Assembly: GCA_028715315.1 (NCBI GenBank)
Contig: JAQUSA010000010.1
Location: 7,779 to 15,100, forward strand
Length of the DNA: 7,322 bases
From: Candidatus Omnitrophota bacterium
Lineage (GTDB): Bacteria; Omnitrophota; Gorgyraeia; Pluralincolimonadales; Pluralincolimonadaceae
Direction: 5' to 3'
The notes beneath the pieces were generated by a model. It searched no databases and was not told the DNA's origin. It saw nothing but the letters and a program-made list of their open reading frames with translations. A program made the position numbers and the translations under genes. Each line of letters begins with the position of its first letter. Within the stretch, counting starts at the first letter, position 1. Below are positions 1-6,321 of the stretch, piece after piece.

Positions 1-1262
1 TCCGCAACGGCTATCGCGGAATTCCTGTCGGTATCGGGCAGGGCCAGGACGAACTCCTCTCCGCCGTACCTGCCGATAAGGTCCACCTGGCGGACAAAAT
101 CCTTCATTATCTTCGCTATCTCCTTGAGAACGATGTCGCCGACGAGATGCCCGTAGGTGTCGTTGCACTGCTTGAAATGGTCGAGGTCTATCATCAGCAC
201 CGACAGCTTGAGGCCGTGCCTCCTCGAACGCGCGAAATCCTCCGCGTACCTCTCGAGGAAGTACCTCCTGACGTATATGCCCGTCAGGCCGTCCGTTATC
301 GCGAGCGACTGCACCCTTTCGTAGAGGCTGATCTTCTTTAACTCAAGCGATAGCTGCTCCGCGAGGATCGAGAAGCTCTCCGTGTGCTCTTCGTCTATGC
401 CCTCAATGGTAAGTATGCCTATCGGGATGCCTTCCGAAAGCAACGGCAGCGCTATGAACGACCTGTCCCCGTCGCCCAGGTGTTCCCTGAACGGGTGGTT
501 GCGGTCCACCGGGGACTTCAGGTATATGACCTCCTTGCGCGACGATACAGATTCCGCCAGCAGCTGGTCAAATTTCCCGGGAGGGCCGCTATGAACGTCA
601 GCCGGTGACGGTTTCTTTGCCGACGGGTTGTGTATCTCATACGTGATGCGCGCGACCGCGGCTTCCTGGGACTCGTCTATAAGTATGACCTTGGCGTTCA
701 CGAACTTCGATATCTTGCTCACGGCCTCCCTGAATATCCTGAGCATCTCCTCCATATCGAGCGAGGCGCTCATCTTCTTCGTCACCTCGTAGAGGTCGAG
801 TATGTCGTGCACCTGGTTCTGCAGCGAAACATTCAGGTCCTTCAATACTTTCAGTTCCGTCGTGAACTCGTCATATGAAGCGCGGGATTCGCTGTATGCG
901 GCGTTCTTTCTCCTGAAGTACTCGTTGTACATCCTGTTATAATAGGCCGGGATGAGCGGCACAAGATTTATGAAAAGGACCGACGCGAGGTACGGCATCT
1001 CCGAACCCTTATTGAAGAGCAACGAAACGAGCGTGACCGCGCTTACCGACCCGGATATTATATACGCCGGGATGTAGCCGAATTCGAAGGCGACCGGCAC
1101 TATAGCGATCACGGAAAGGTTTACGTTTAACAGGAAGAACGGGGCCTTATGGCTGAATATTAGGCTGTAGGCCGGGCGCACCAGCGCGAGGAACAGGAAC
1201 AGGAAGAATATGCCCCTGCCTGAAAACAGCCATTTCTTAGGTTGCGCGTTTACGCCAGGCAT
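1..1262 (-). CDS. Membrane GAF-GGDEF diguanylate cyclase with intact I-site (3' end cut by window)
   Basis: Predicted diguanylate cyclase, making c-di-GMP from two GTP at the inner face of the cytoplasmic membrane. About 420 residues are visible and the end of the GGDEF domain is missing. Residues 17-110 are hydrophobic with about four membrane segments. A likely coiled coil follows (about 115-160), then a divergent GAF sensor domain (about 160-310), then GGDEF (from about 315). Visible cyclase motifs are DGLTG (324-328), DLDHFK with the nearby ND (359-368), GHLVGD (371-376) and the active-site loop GGEEF (400-404). An RxxD inhibitory site, RQVD at 391-394, sits at the usual distance before GGEEF, so product feedback inhibition is expected. 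I chose the ATG at 1262, which overlaps the preceding cyclase gene by 13 bp, because GGGGGAGG lies 9 bases upstream and the hydrophobic N-terminus follows. The ligand of the GAF domain cannot be told. The family assignment is firm; cyclase activity is inferred from motifs. Confidence 0.9.
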   Translation of the reverse strand, partial: MPGVNAQPKKWLFSGRGIFFLFLFLALVRPAYSLIFSHKAPFFLLNVNLSVIAIVPVAFEFGYIPAYIISGSVSAVTLVSLLFNKGSEMPYLASVLFINLVPLIPAYYNRMYNEYFRRKNAAYSESRASYDEFTTELKVLKDLNVSLQNQVHDILDLYEVTKKMSASLDMEEMLRIFREAVSKISKFVNAKVILIDESQEAAVARITYEIHNPSAKKPSPADVHSGPPGKFDQLLAESVSSRKEVIYLKSPVDRNHPFREHLGDGDRSFIALPLLSEGIPIGILTIEGIDEEHTESFSILAEQLSLELKKISLYERVQSLAITDGLTGIYVRRYFLERYAEDFARSRRHGLKLSVLMIDLDHFKQCNDTYGHLVGDIVLKEIAKIMKDFVRQVDLIGRYGGEEFVLALPDTDRNSAIAVA

Positions 1263-2680
1263 ATCTTGTTGCCTCCCCCCGTCTTCGCCTGATAAAGCGC
1301 GGCATCGGCGGACCTTATCAATTCGTCCCTTGCCACCGCATCATCGGGCAATGACGCGCATCCTATCGAGACCGTGACATGGGTATCGACCTGCCTCAAT
1401 ACGAATTTCTGGGACTCTATTTTTCTCCTGACGGCCTCGCCGAGGGCCCTCGCCTCGATCTTGCCTTTTCCGAACAGTATTATCACGAACTCTTCGCCGC
1501 CGTATCTTGCCGCGAGGTCCCCGAGCTCTATCGATGATTTAAGTATGTCGCCGATCGATTTCAGGACTATATCGCCCGCCGTATGCCCGTATTTGTCGTT
1601 ATATCCCTTAAAACCGTCTATATCGAGCATCAACAGCGAGAGCGGCTGCCTGATCCTTATGGCCTTTAGGACGTCCTCGTCGAGCCTCTCCTTGAAATAG
1701 CGATGGCAATAGAGCCCCGTCAGCCCGTCGCTTATCGCGAGCTCTTCGATGCGGCGGTAGAGGCGCGCGTTCTCAAGCGCGATAGCCGCGAGGTCGGAAA
1801 GCGTGGTCAGCAGCCTCAGGTCATCGGATACGTACGCCTCGACATCCCTCGACTCGACCCTCAATATGCCTATCACCTTTTTCTGGGATATGAGCGGCGC
1901 TGCTATCACGGATTTGAATTCCCTCTTGAACTCTTCCGGCACGAGGTCGAGGTTGAACCTGAAATCCTTATCGGTGTCGGAGACGAGCAGCGGCTGCCTC
2001 TGCTTAAGCACCCACATATCGAAGATGTCGCCCTTTTTCGACTTGACGGAGAGCGTCCCTTCCTTGCTTCGCGCGGCCTTCAGCGCGAGCTCATGGGCAT
2101 CCTCATCGACGAGGTACAATATGCACGCGTCGGACTTTTCCACAAGGTCAGATACATTCTCTATCACAATATCTATGACGCCCTCGAGCGAGAGCGTCGA
2201 GCTGAGCCTGCTCGTGAGGTCCTTTAAGGTGGCGTACCTTATGACCTTTTCTTTCAGCGCATCGTTCGTACCCTGCATGTAGGAGTATTCCGCCTGCAGC
2301 GCGTTGCGCTCTTCCTCGAGCGTGCCTATCTGCCTGTCGACCGACAGTATGTACGAGACCATGCTGTTCTTGAAGATCGTGACAAAAACACCCAGCGCGA
2401 TGAACACTAATATCTGGATGTTCAGCCATTTGGCGTTTGTCACCAGGGTAACGAAAAGCGTAAGCACCGACGAAAGGGCGACATACGACCAGAGCCCCCA
2501 TTCGCCGAACGCGAACCATGCGGTAAGTATGAGGAGGTTTATGAGGATAAGCAGGGACCCTACAACCCCGTATATCCAGTATTCTATGGGGTATTGGTGG
2601 CAGGCCGAGACAATAAGAGCGGACGTCAAGAGAAAACCTGCGACCGCAAGTATCCCTGAAAAGAGTTTCACTTTTTTCAA
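1250..2680 (-). CDS. Membrane GAF-GGDEF diguanylate cyclase lacking the I-site arginine
   Basis: 476-residue predicted diguanylate cyclase, complete. The N-terminus carries about four membrane segments (roughly 7-27, 35-57, 64-82, 88-105). A coiled coil follows (about 112-150), then a GAF domain (about 155-305) and a full GGDEF domain (about 312-476). Catalytic motifs are intact: DGLTG (318-322), DIDGFK with ND (353-362), GHTAGD (365-370) and GGEEF (394-398). The position matching the inhibitory RxxD reads ELGD (385-388), so the arginine is replaced by glutamate and normal product inhibition through this site is unlikely. The start is a TTG one base after the TAG of the ABC ATPase. An in-frame stop just upstream rules out an earlier start, while a GTG at 2671 is an alternative. 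No clear Shine-Dalgarno is seen, so translation is probably coupled to the ATPase gene. It resembles the next gene in overall architecture, which suggests an old tandem duplication with divergence of the sensor part. Confidence 0.93.
   Translation of the reverse strand: MKKVKLFSGILAVAGFLLTSALIVSACHQYPIEYWIYGVVGSLLILINLLILTAWFAFGEWGLWSYVALSSVLTLFVTLVTNAKWLNIQILVFIALGVFVTIFKNSMVSYILSVDRQIGTLEEERNALQAEYSYMQGTNDALKEKVIRYATLKDLTSRLSSTLSLEGVIDIVIENVSDLVEKSDACILYLVDEDAHELALKAARSKEGTLSVKSKKGDIFDMWVLKQRQPLLVSDTDKDFRFNLDLVPEEFKREFKSVIAAPLISQKKVIGILRVESRDVEAYVSDDLRLLTTLSDLAAIALENARLYRRIEELAISDGLTGLYCHRYFKERLDEDVLKAIRIRQPLSLLMLDIDGFKGYNDKYGHTAGDIVLKSIGDILKSSIELGDLAARYGGEEFVIILFGKGKIEARALGEAVRRKIESQKFVLRQVDTHVTVSIGCASLPDDAVARDELIRSADAALYQAKTGGGNKICLA
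1272..1280 (-). promoter_or_regulatory. Shine-Dalgarno of the second cyclase gene, inside the first cyclase gene
   Basis: The minus-strand run GGGGGGAGG ends 9 bases before the ATG at 1262. It also encodes the Gly-rich C-terminal end of the upstream cyclase (Thr-Gly-Gly-Gly). It is the site that decides the start of the downstream gene and explains how the 13-bp overlap can be translated. Confidence 0.6.
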
Positions 2681-2681
2681 A

Positions 2682-3785
2682 CTAGGCTATCGCTTTCTCA
2701 GTGTCCTTATCGAAGAAATGAACCTTGCTCATATCGAAGACGAGGTCGATATCGTGGTTGACCTCCGGCTTGTCGTGGCCTCCGACGCGGGCAGTGAACG
2801 ACTGTTTGGGCGTTACCATGTGCAGGTAGACTTCCGAACCCATAGGTTCGACGACATCCACCCTGGCTGTCACTGTGTTCTCGGGCGGCGCTTCCTGGAC
2901 GAAAAGCTTGTCGTAGATATCCTCCGGCCGTATGCCGAAAATGATCTCCTTGCCTTCATAGCACATAAGCTGGGGGACCATGTCATCGACCAGCTTTGCC
3001 TTGAAGGTTCCCTCATCAAAGTAGTACTTACCGTCGATCTTCAAGAGCCTTCCGTTGAGGAAGTTCATCGGGGGGCTTCCTATGAAACCGGCGACAAACT
3101 TGTTTACCGGCTTGTCATACAGCGAGATCGGGTCCGCGACCTGGTGCACGACGCCGTCCTTCATGACGACAATCCGGTTGCCCAGCGTCATGGCTTCGGT
3201 CTGGTCGTGCGTGACGTATATCATCGTCGACTGCAATCTTGTGTGAAGCTTGTTGATATCCGTCCTCATCTGGACGCGCATCTTGGCGTCGAGGTTGCTG
3301 AGCGGCTCATCAAACAAAAAGACGAGCGGTTTTCTCACTATCGCCCGTCCTACAGCTACCCTCTGCCTCTCGCCGCCTGACAGCTCTTTCGGGCGCCTGT
3401 TAAGGTACCTGGCTATACCGAGCGTCTGCGCCGCCTCCTTGACGCGCTGGTCTATCTCAGCTTTTGAGTATTTACGCAGGCGCAGGCCGAAAGCCATGTT
3501 CTCGTAAACGGTCATGTGCGGATAGAGCGCGTAATTCTGGAAGACCATCGCTATATCGCGGTCCTTGGCGGGGACGTCGTTGACGAGCTTGTCGCCGATG
3601 TATATCTCGCCCTCTGATATCTCCTCAAGGCCGGCTATCATCCTTAAGGTCGTGGATTTGCCGCATCCCGAAGGCCCTACAAAAACAACGAATTCCTTGT
3701 TCTCTATCCCCAGCGTAACGTCCGATACGGCCCTTACATTGCCGGAATAGACTTTTGAGACATGCCTGAGACTGACCTGAGCCAT
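2682..3785 (-). CDS. ugpC: ABC transporter ATP-binding protein, MalK/UgpC/MsmX type
   Basis: 367-residue ATPase of the carbohydrate-uptake (CUT1) class, expected to bind the cytoplasmic side of a sugar or glycerol-phosphate importer and drive it by ATP hydrolysis. Motifs in order: Walker A GPSGCGKST (37-45), Q-loop VFQNYALYP (Q83), signature LSGGERQR (135-142), Walker B VFLFDEP (155-161), D-loop SNLDAK (163-168) and H-loop His193. The C-terminal TOBE region (about 235-360) includes FGIRPEDI (283-290), typical of MalK-like subunits, and the length is normal. The ATG start is preceded by AAGGAGG at a 5-base spacing. No permease or solute-binding protein gene lies in the window, so this is probably a shared ATPase serving transporters encoded elsewhere, as known for MsmX/MsmK. 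The substrate cannot be read from the sequence; the symbol follows the usual family name and does not prove glycerol-3-phosphate transport. Confidence 0.95.
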   Translation of the reverse strand: MAQVSLRHVSKVYSGNVRAVSDVTLGIENKEFVVFVGPSGCGKSTTLRMIAGLEEISEGEIYIGDKLVNDVPAKDRDIAMVFQNYALYPHMTVYENMAFGLRLRKYSKAEIDQRVKEAAQTLGIARYLNRRPKELSGGERQRVAVGRAIVRKPLVFLFDEPLSNLDAKMRVQMRTDINKLHTRLQSTMIYVTHDQTEAMTLGNRIVVMKDGVVHQVADPISLYDKPVNKFVAGFIGSPPMNFLNGRLLKIDGKYYFDEGTFKAKLVDDMVPQLMCYEGKEIIFGIRPEDIYDKLFVQEAPPENTVTARVDVVEPMGSEVYLHMVTPKQSFTARVGGHDKPEVNHDIDLVFDMSKVHFFDKDTEKAIA

Positions 3786-3790
3786 TTGGT

Positions 3791-3797
3791 CCTCCTT
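3791..3797 (-). promoter_or_regulatory. Shine-Dalgarno of the ABC ATPase gene
   Basis: AAGGAGG on the minus strand, 5 bases before the ATG at 3785. It is the best ribosome binding site in the window and stands out because most other starts here depend on overlaps or one-base gaps. Confidence 0.8.
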
Positions 3798-3804
3798 GAA
3801 GTGT

Positions 3805-3833
3805 ATTTAAGTCAATGATACTACGGAAGTTAA
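3805..3833 (-). promoter_or_regulatory. Weak candidate sigma-70 promoter in the accD/ATPase gap
   Basis: The minus strand carries TTAACT (3833-3828), a 17-base spacer, then TTAAAT (3810-3805). Each hexamer matches the sigma-70 consensus at 4 of 6 positions with optimal spacing. It lies just inside and after the end of accD, in the only intergenic gap of the window and 8 bases before a strong Shine-Dalgarno. If real, it would let the ATPase and cyclase genes be expressed apart from the upstream genes. AT-rich gaps give such matches by chance, so this is tentative. Confidence 0.25.
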
Positions 3834-3834
3834 A

Positions 3835-4671
3835 TTAGGTCAAGTACTCTATTAGCTGGGCGATGCCCGGTTTCAGGCTCTTCCTGTGCATGATCATGTC
3901 CAGGAGGCCGTGCTCCAGGAGGAACTCCGAACGCTGGAAACCCGGCGGGAGCTTCTGCCTGATAGTCTGCTCGATGACCCTTGGGCCGGTAAAACCTATG
4001 AGGGCCTTCGGTTCCGCGACGATCACGTCCCCTAGCGAGGCGAAGCTCGCCATGATGCCTGCCATCGTAGGATTCGTAAGGACGGATATATAGGGCACCC
4101 CGGCCTCATGCAGTTTCGCTATCGCGGCCGATGTCTTTGCCATCTGCATAAGCGAGAAAAGCCCCTCATACATCCTCGCTCCGCCGCCGGACCCCGACAC
4201 TATTACGAGGGGCAGGCGCAGGTTCGTCGCGAGTTCGGTCGCGCGCGCTATCTTCTCTCCCACGACCGATCCCATCGATCCCATTATAAAGCGCGAATCA
4301 GTGACTACTAATATGACCCTCTTGCCCTCGATCGAGCCCCTGCCGCTGATGCAGGCTTCGGTAAGGCCTGTCGCCAGCTGGTCCTCCTTGAGCTTATCCT
4401 CGTACGACCTCGGCCCCTTGAACAGCAGCGGGTCCATAGGCCTCAGCGCCCCGTCGCGTTCCTCGAAACTTCCTTCGTCCAGAAGCATCGCTATCCTTTC
4501 GGGCGCGGTAAGCACGAAATGATAATTGCATTTCGGGCAGACCTTCATGTTCTCCTCGAGGGCCTTATTGTATATGATATCTCCGCAATCCTCGCATTTG
4601 GTCCAGAGGCCTTCGGGGATCTCCTTCTTCTTCGCGACCTTCACAATCGTATATTTTGGTTTTCCGAACAT
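3835..4671 (-). CDS. accD: Acetyl-CoA carboxylase carboxyltransferase subunit beta
   Basis: 278-residue AccD. With AccA it forms the carboxyltransferase that moves the carboxyl group from carboxybiotin (on AccB) to acetyl-CoA, giving malonyl-CoA, the first committed step of fatty acid synthesis in the cytoplasm. A four-cysteine zinc ribbon sits at the N-terminus (C26, C29, C45, C48), in the context EGLWTKCEDCG and CPKC. The crotonase-like carboxyltransferase core follows, with MGSMGSVVGEK (130-140), GGARMYEG (163-170), SLMQMAKTSAA (173-183), EPKALIGFTGPRVIEQTIRQ (220-239) and PGFQRSEFLLEHG. One oddity is PTMAG at 201-205, where E. coli AccD has PTMGG. The ATG follows the DUF1015 stop after one base, without a good Shine-Dalgarno, so translation is probably coupled. 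accA is not in the window. Confidence 0.97.
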   Translation of the reverse strand: MFGKPKYTIVKVAKKKEIPEGLWTKCEDCGDIIYNKALEENMKVCPKCNYHFVLTAPERIAMLLDEGSFEERDGALRPMDPLLFKGPRSYEDKLKEDQLATGLTEACISGRGSIEGKRVILVVTDSRFIMGSMGSVVGEKIARATELATNLRLPLVIVSGSGGGARMYEGLFSLMQMAKTSAAIAKLHEAGVPYISVLTNPTMAGIMASFASLGDVIVAEPKALIGFTGPRVIEQTIRQKLPPGFQRSEFLLEHGLLDMIMHRKSLKPGIAQLIEYLT

Positions 4672-4672
4672 T

Positions 4673-5962
4673 TTATTCGAACCTGTTTATGACGAGCCCT
4701 GACGGCGGTTTCGGGTAAAAATACGTGGTCTTATGGGGCATCCGTTCGCGGCATTTGACTATGTTGTAGATGTCCTTCAGCTCCGGCGGGTTCAGGAAGA
4801 ACGATATCCTCTTGCCCGCGGATGCCGCCCACTTAAATGCCACCTCGGGATCCCTTGTGAACGTTATCGCCTTCTCGGCTTTCGCGCCTTTCAGCCCGAG
4901 GATCTTTTCAAAGATAAGGCGGTGCAATATGACGACATCCAGGTTCCTCCAGTATGGGGAATTATCCGAGCTTATCAGCCCGCTGGCATCCGCCTTTTTT
5001 AGCTTCAGGCAAAGGCAATCCCTTCCTCCGAGATAGACCCCTATCACATGCCGCCTACAGTCCTTCATGTAAGCGGACATACCTTTCCTGCCCCTGACTT
5101 TGACCATATCGAAATATCTGCATATTTTGGCGGAATTTTCCAGGAAGCCGGCCGCGGATACGCCTTCCAGCATGCGGTGTGTCGGGAGTATCGCGAGCCC
5201 CTTCGGGTCGGACGTCGCGAAATACATCATCACATAACCCTTCGCTGCGCTCAGGGCGCTGCGGCTGTCTTTCGCTGCGCTCAGGGCCTTGTACTCTAGC
5301 GCGACCTCGTAGCGGTGGTGGCCGTCCGCGATAAGCGCCTTCTTTTTCGCCATGAGCTTCTCGAGGCTTTTTATCGCGCGCGGGTCCGTCATGCGCCATA
5401 CCTTGTTCCTTGTGCCGTCGAATACCACGTCTATGGCCGGCTTCGACCTCTTCGCCGCGCCCCTAAGTATATCCATTATCTTATTGTTATCGTCAAATAC
5501 GATCGAGAATATCGGGCTCAGGTTCGCGCCGGTCTCCCTCATCAGATCCAGCCTGTCAAGTTTTGGCCCCTTAAATGTGCGCTCGTGCGGCAGGAAACCT
5601 TTCGTGCGGTCCTCCTCTAGCTTCGCCAGCGATATGAACCCGAGCCTCGCCTTCTTCCTGCCGTCGATTGTGTATTCCTGGCTGTAGACATAGACGGAGG
5701 CATCGCTGTCCCTCACGAGGACATCGCCGCAGATCCATTCCTCGAGTAAACGCCCTGCCCTTGTATACCTGTTATCTTTTGAATTGTCGCCCTTGAATTT
5801 CTTTCCGAGGTCGAGACGGATAAAATTATTCGGATGGGAGCGGTAATACGCTTCCTGCTGCTTGCTGTTGATTACGTCGTAAGGCGGGGTGATGACCTTA
5901 GAGAGTTTTCCTACCGTCCGGGTATCATACCTGTAGCCGTTGAAGGGTTTTATTATCGTCAT
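4673..5962 (-). CDS. DUF1015 family protein of unknown function
   Basis: 429-residue protein of the DUF1015 family, widespread in bacteria with no biochemically settled role that I know of; it is probably soluble and cytoplasmic, as no signal peptide or membrane segment is seen. Family hallmarks are ITPPYDVI (24-31), HPNNFIRLDL (43-52), LPHERTF (124-130), ADGHHRYE (212-219), LPTHRML (259-265) and the C-terminal block from MPHKTTYFYPKP to SGLVINRF (408-428). The many conserved His, Asp and Glu residues hint at an enzyme or metal or ligand binding, but this is inference. Between ADGHHRYE and the next conserved strand (VMMYFATSDPKG) the linker holds two copies of ALSAAK (226-231 and 236-241), encoded by a repeated DNA element. 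The ATG overlaps the VanZ stop (ATGA) with no Shine-Dalgarno, and the stop is one base from accD, so it is a mid-operon gene. Confidence 0.93.
   Translation of the reverse strand: MTIIKPFNGYRYDTRTVGKLSKVITPPYDVINSKQQEAYYRSHPNNFIRLDLGKKFKGDNSKDNRYTRAGRLLEEWICGDVLVRDSDASVYVYSQEYTIDGRKKARLGFISLAKLEEDRTKGFLPHERTFKGPKLDRLDLMRETGANLSPIFSIVFDDNNKIMDILRGAAKRSKPAIDVVFDGTRNKVWRMTDPRAIKSLEKLMAKKKALIADGHHRYEVALEYKALSAAKDSRSALSAAKGYVMMYFATSDPKGLAILPTHRMLEGVSAAGFLENSAKICRYFDMVKVRGRKGMSAYMKDCRRHVIGVYLGGRDCLCLKLKKADASGLISSDNSPYWRNLDVVILHRLIFEKILGLKGAKAEKAITFTRDPEVAFKWAASAGKRISFFLNPPELKDIYNIVKCRERMPHKTTYFYPKPPSGLVINRFE
5238..5287. repeat. Two direct copies of a short partly palindromic element within the DUF1015 gene
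   Basis: The 17-base string TTCGCTGCGCTCAGGGC occurs at 5241-5257 and again, identical, at 5271-5287, with a period of exactly 30 bases. The first copy, extended to CCCTTCGCTGCGCTCAGGG (5238-5256), has complementary ends (CCCT with AGGG, plus an inner GC pair), so it is an imperfect inverted repeat. The 30-base period keeps the reading frame and adds ALSAAK twice to the DUF1015 protein. The look is that of small interspersed palindromic repeats found in many copies in some bacterial genomes. I see no third copy in this window. Confidence 0.7.
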
Positions 5963-6321
5963 TTTTTTATAAGGCCCACTATAAGCGCTCCGAGGGAATC
6001 AAAAAACACGTCGATAATGGTGCAGACCCTGCCAGGGACGAATAGCTGGTGGATCTCATCCGATGCGCCGTATAGGACTGTGCAGGATACGGCGATCATA
6101 ACCATCGTCCTGCGCGGCATTCCCGCGTAACTTCCCTTCAAGGCCCGCATAAGCAGGAAACACAACCCGCCGTACTCGACCGTGTGAAGGAATTTATCAA
6201 GCTGCGGGATCTGCGTCTCCGGTAGCGGATGTTCCATCGCTGAACCGATAAAGATTATAACACAATATGCTATGACAGGAAACCAAAAAAACAGGAAACT
6301 GCGGATATGGGAGGCCTTCAC
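5959..6321 (-). CDS. VanZ-family small membrane protein
   Basis: 120-residue integral membrane protein of the VanZ-like family, named after the teicoplanin-resistance protein of enterococci; most members are unrelated to glycopeptide resistance and their role is unclear. About four hydrophobic segments are seen (roughly 8-27, 46-62, 72-87, 103-118). Family signature residues are present: DKFLHTVEYG (42-51), YGASDEIHQLFVPGR (84-98) and DVFFDSLGA (104-112). The start is a GTG that overlaps the dnaJ stop (GTGA). An internal Met at 29 would remove the first membrane segment, so the GTG is preferred. The 3' end is AAA AAA TGA, with the final A and the TG forming the ATG of DUF1015. Translation is probably coupled on both sides. 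The fit to the family is good; the function remains open. Confidence 0.88.
   Translation of the reverse strand: MKASHIRSFLFFWFPVIAYCVIIFIGSAMEHPLPETQIPQLDKFLHTVEYGGLCFLLMRALKGSYAGMPRRTMVMIAVSCTVLYGASDEIHQLFVPGRVCTIIDVFFDSLGALIVGLIKK
5960..5968 (-). other. A7 run at the VanZ stop / DUF1015 start overlap (possible slippery site)
   Basis: The minus strand reads ATA AAA AAA TGA in the VanZ frame, so seven A residues (5968-5962) directly precede the TG of the stop. The last A is also the first base of the DUF1015 ATG. A -1 slip on A AAA AAA would continue as ATG ACG in the DUF1015 frame and give a VanZ-DUF1015 fusion. Plain ATGA coupling is the simpler reading. Confidence 0.3.

Noticed and set aside
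147..878. Several small plus-strand open frames in the left part of the window
   Set aside because: They are antisense to the continuous, motif-bearing GAF-GGDEF frame that runs from 1262 to the left edge; none has a convincing ribosome binding site or domain.
2304..3380. A 358-codon plus-strand open frame across the ABC ATPase and the first cyclase gene
   Set aside because: It lies antisense to two genes with clear full-length family motifs, spans their junction, and its translation shows no recognisable domain. GC-rich codon bias commonly opens such antisense frames.
1250..3785. Idea that the ATPase plus two membrane GGDEF proteins form a new transporter, with the GGDEF N-termini acting as permease
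   Set aside because: Four-segment membrane anchors of this kind are typical for GGDEF sensors; they lack the EAA-loop motif and size of CUT1 permeases.
5959..6321. VanZ-like gene as a glycopeptide resistance determinant
   Set aside because: No vanHAX, vanY or regulator genes are nearby, and VanZ-like proteins are common in bacteria without any resistance role.
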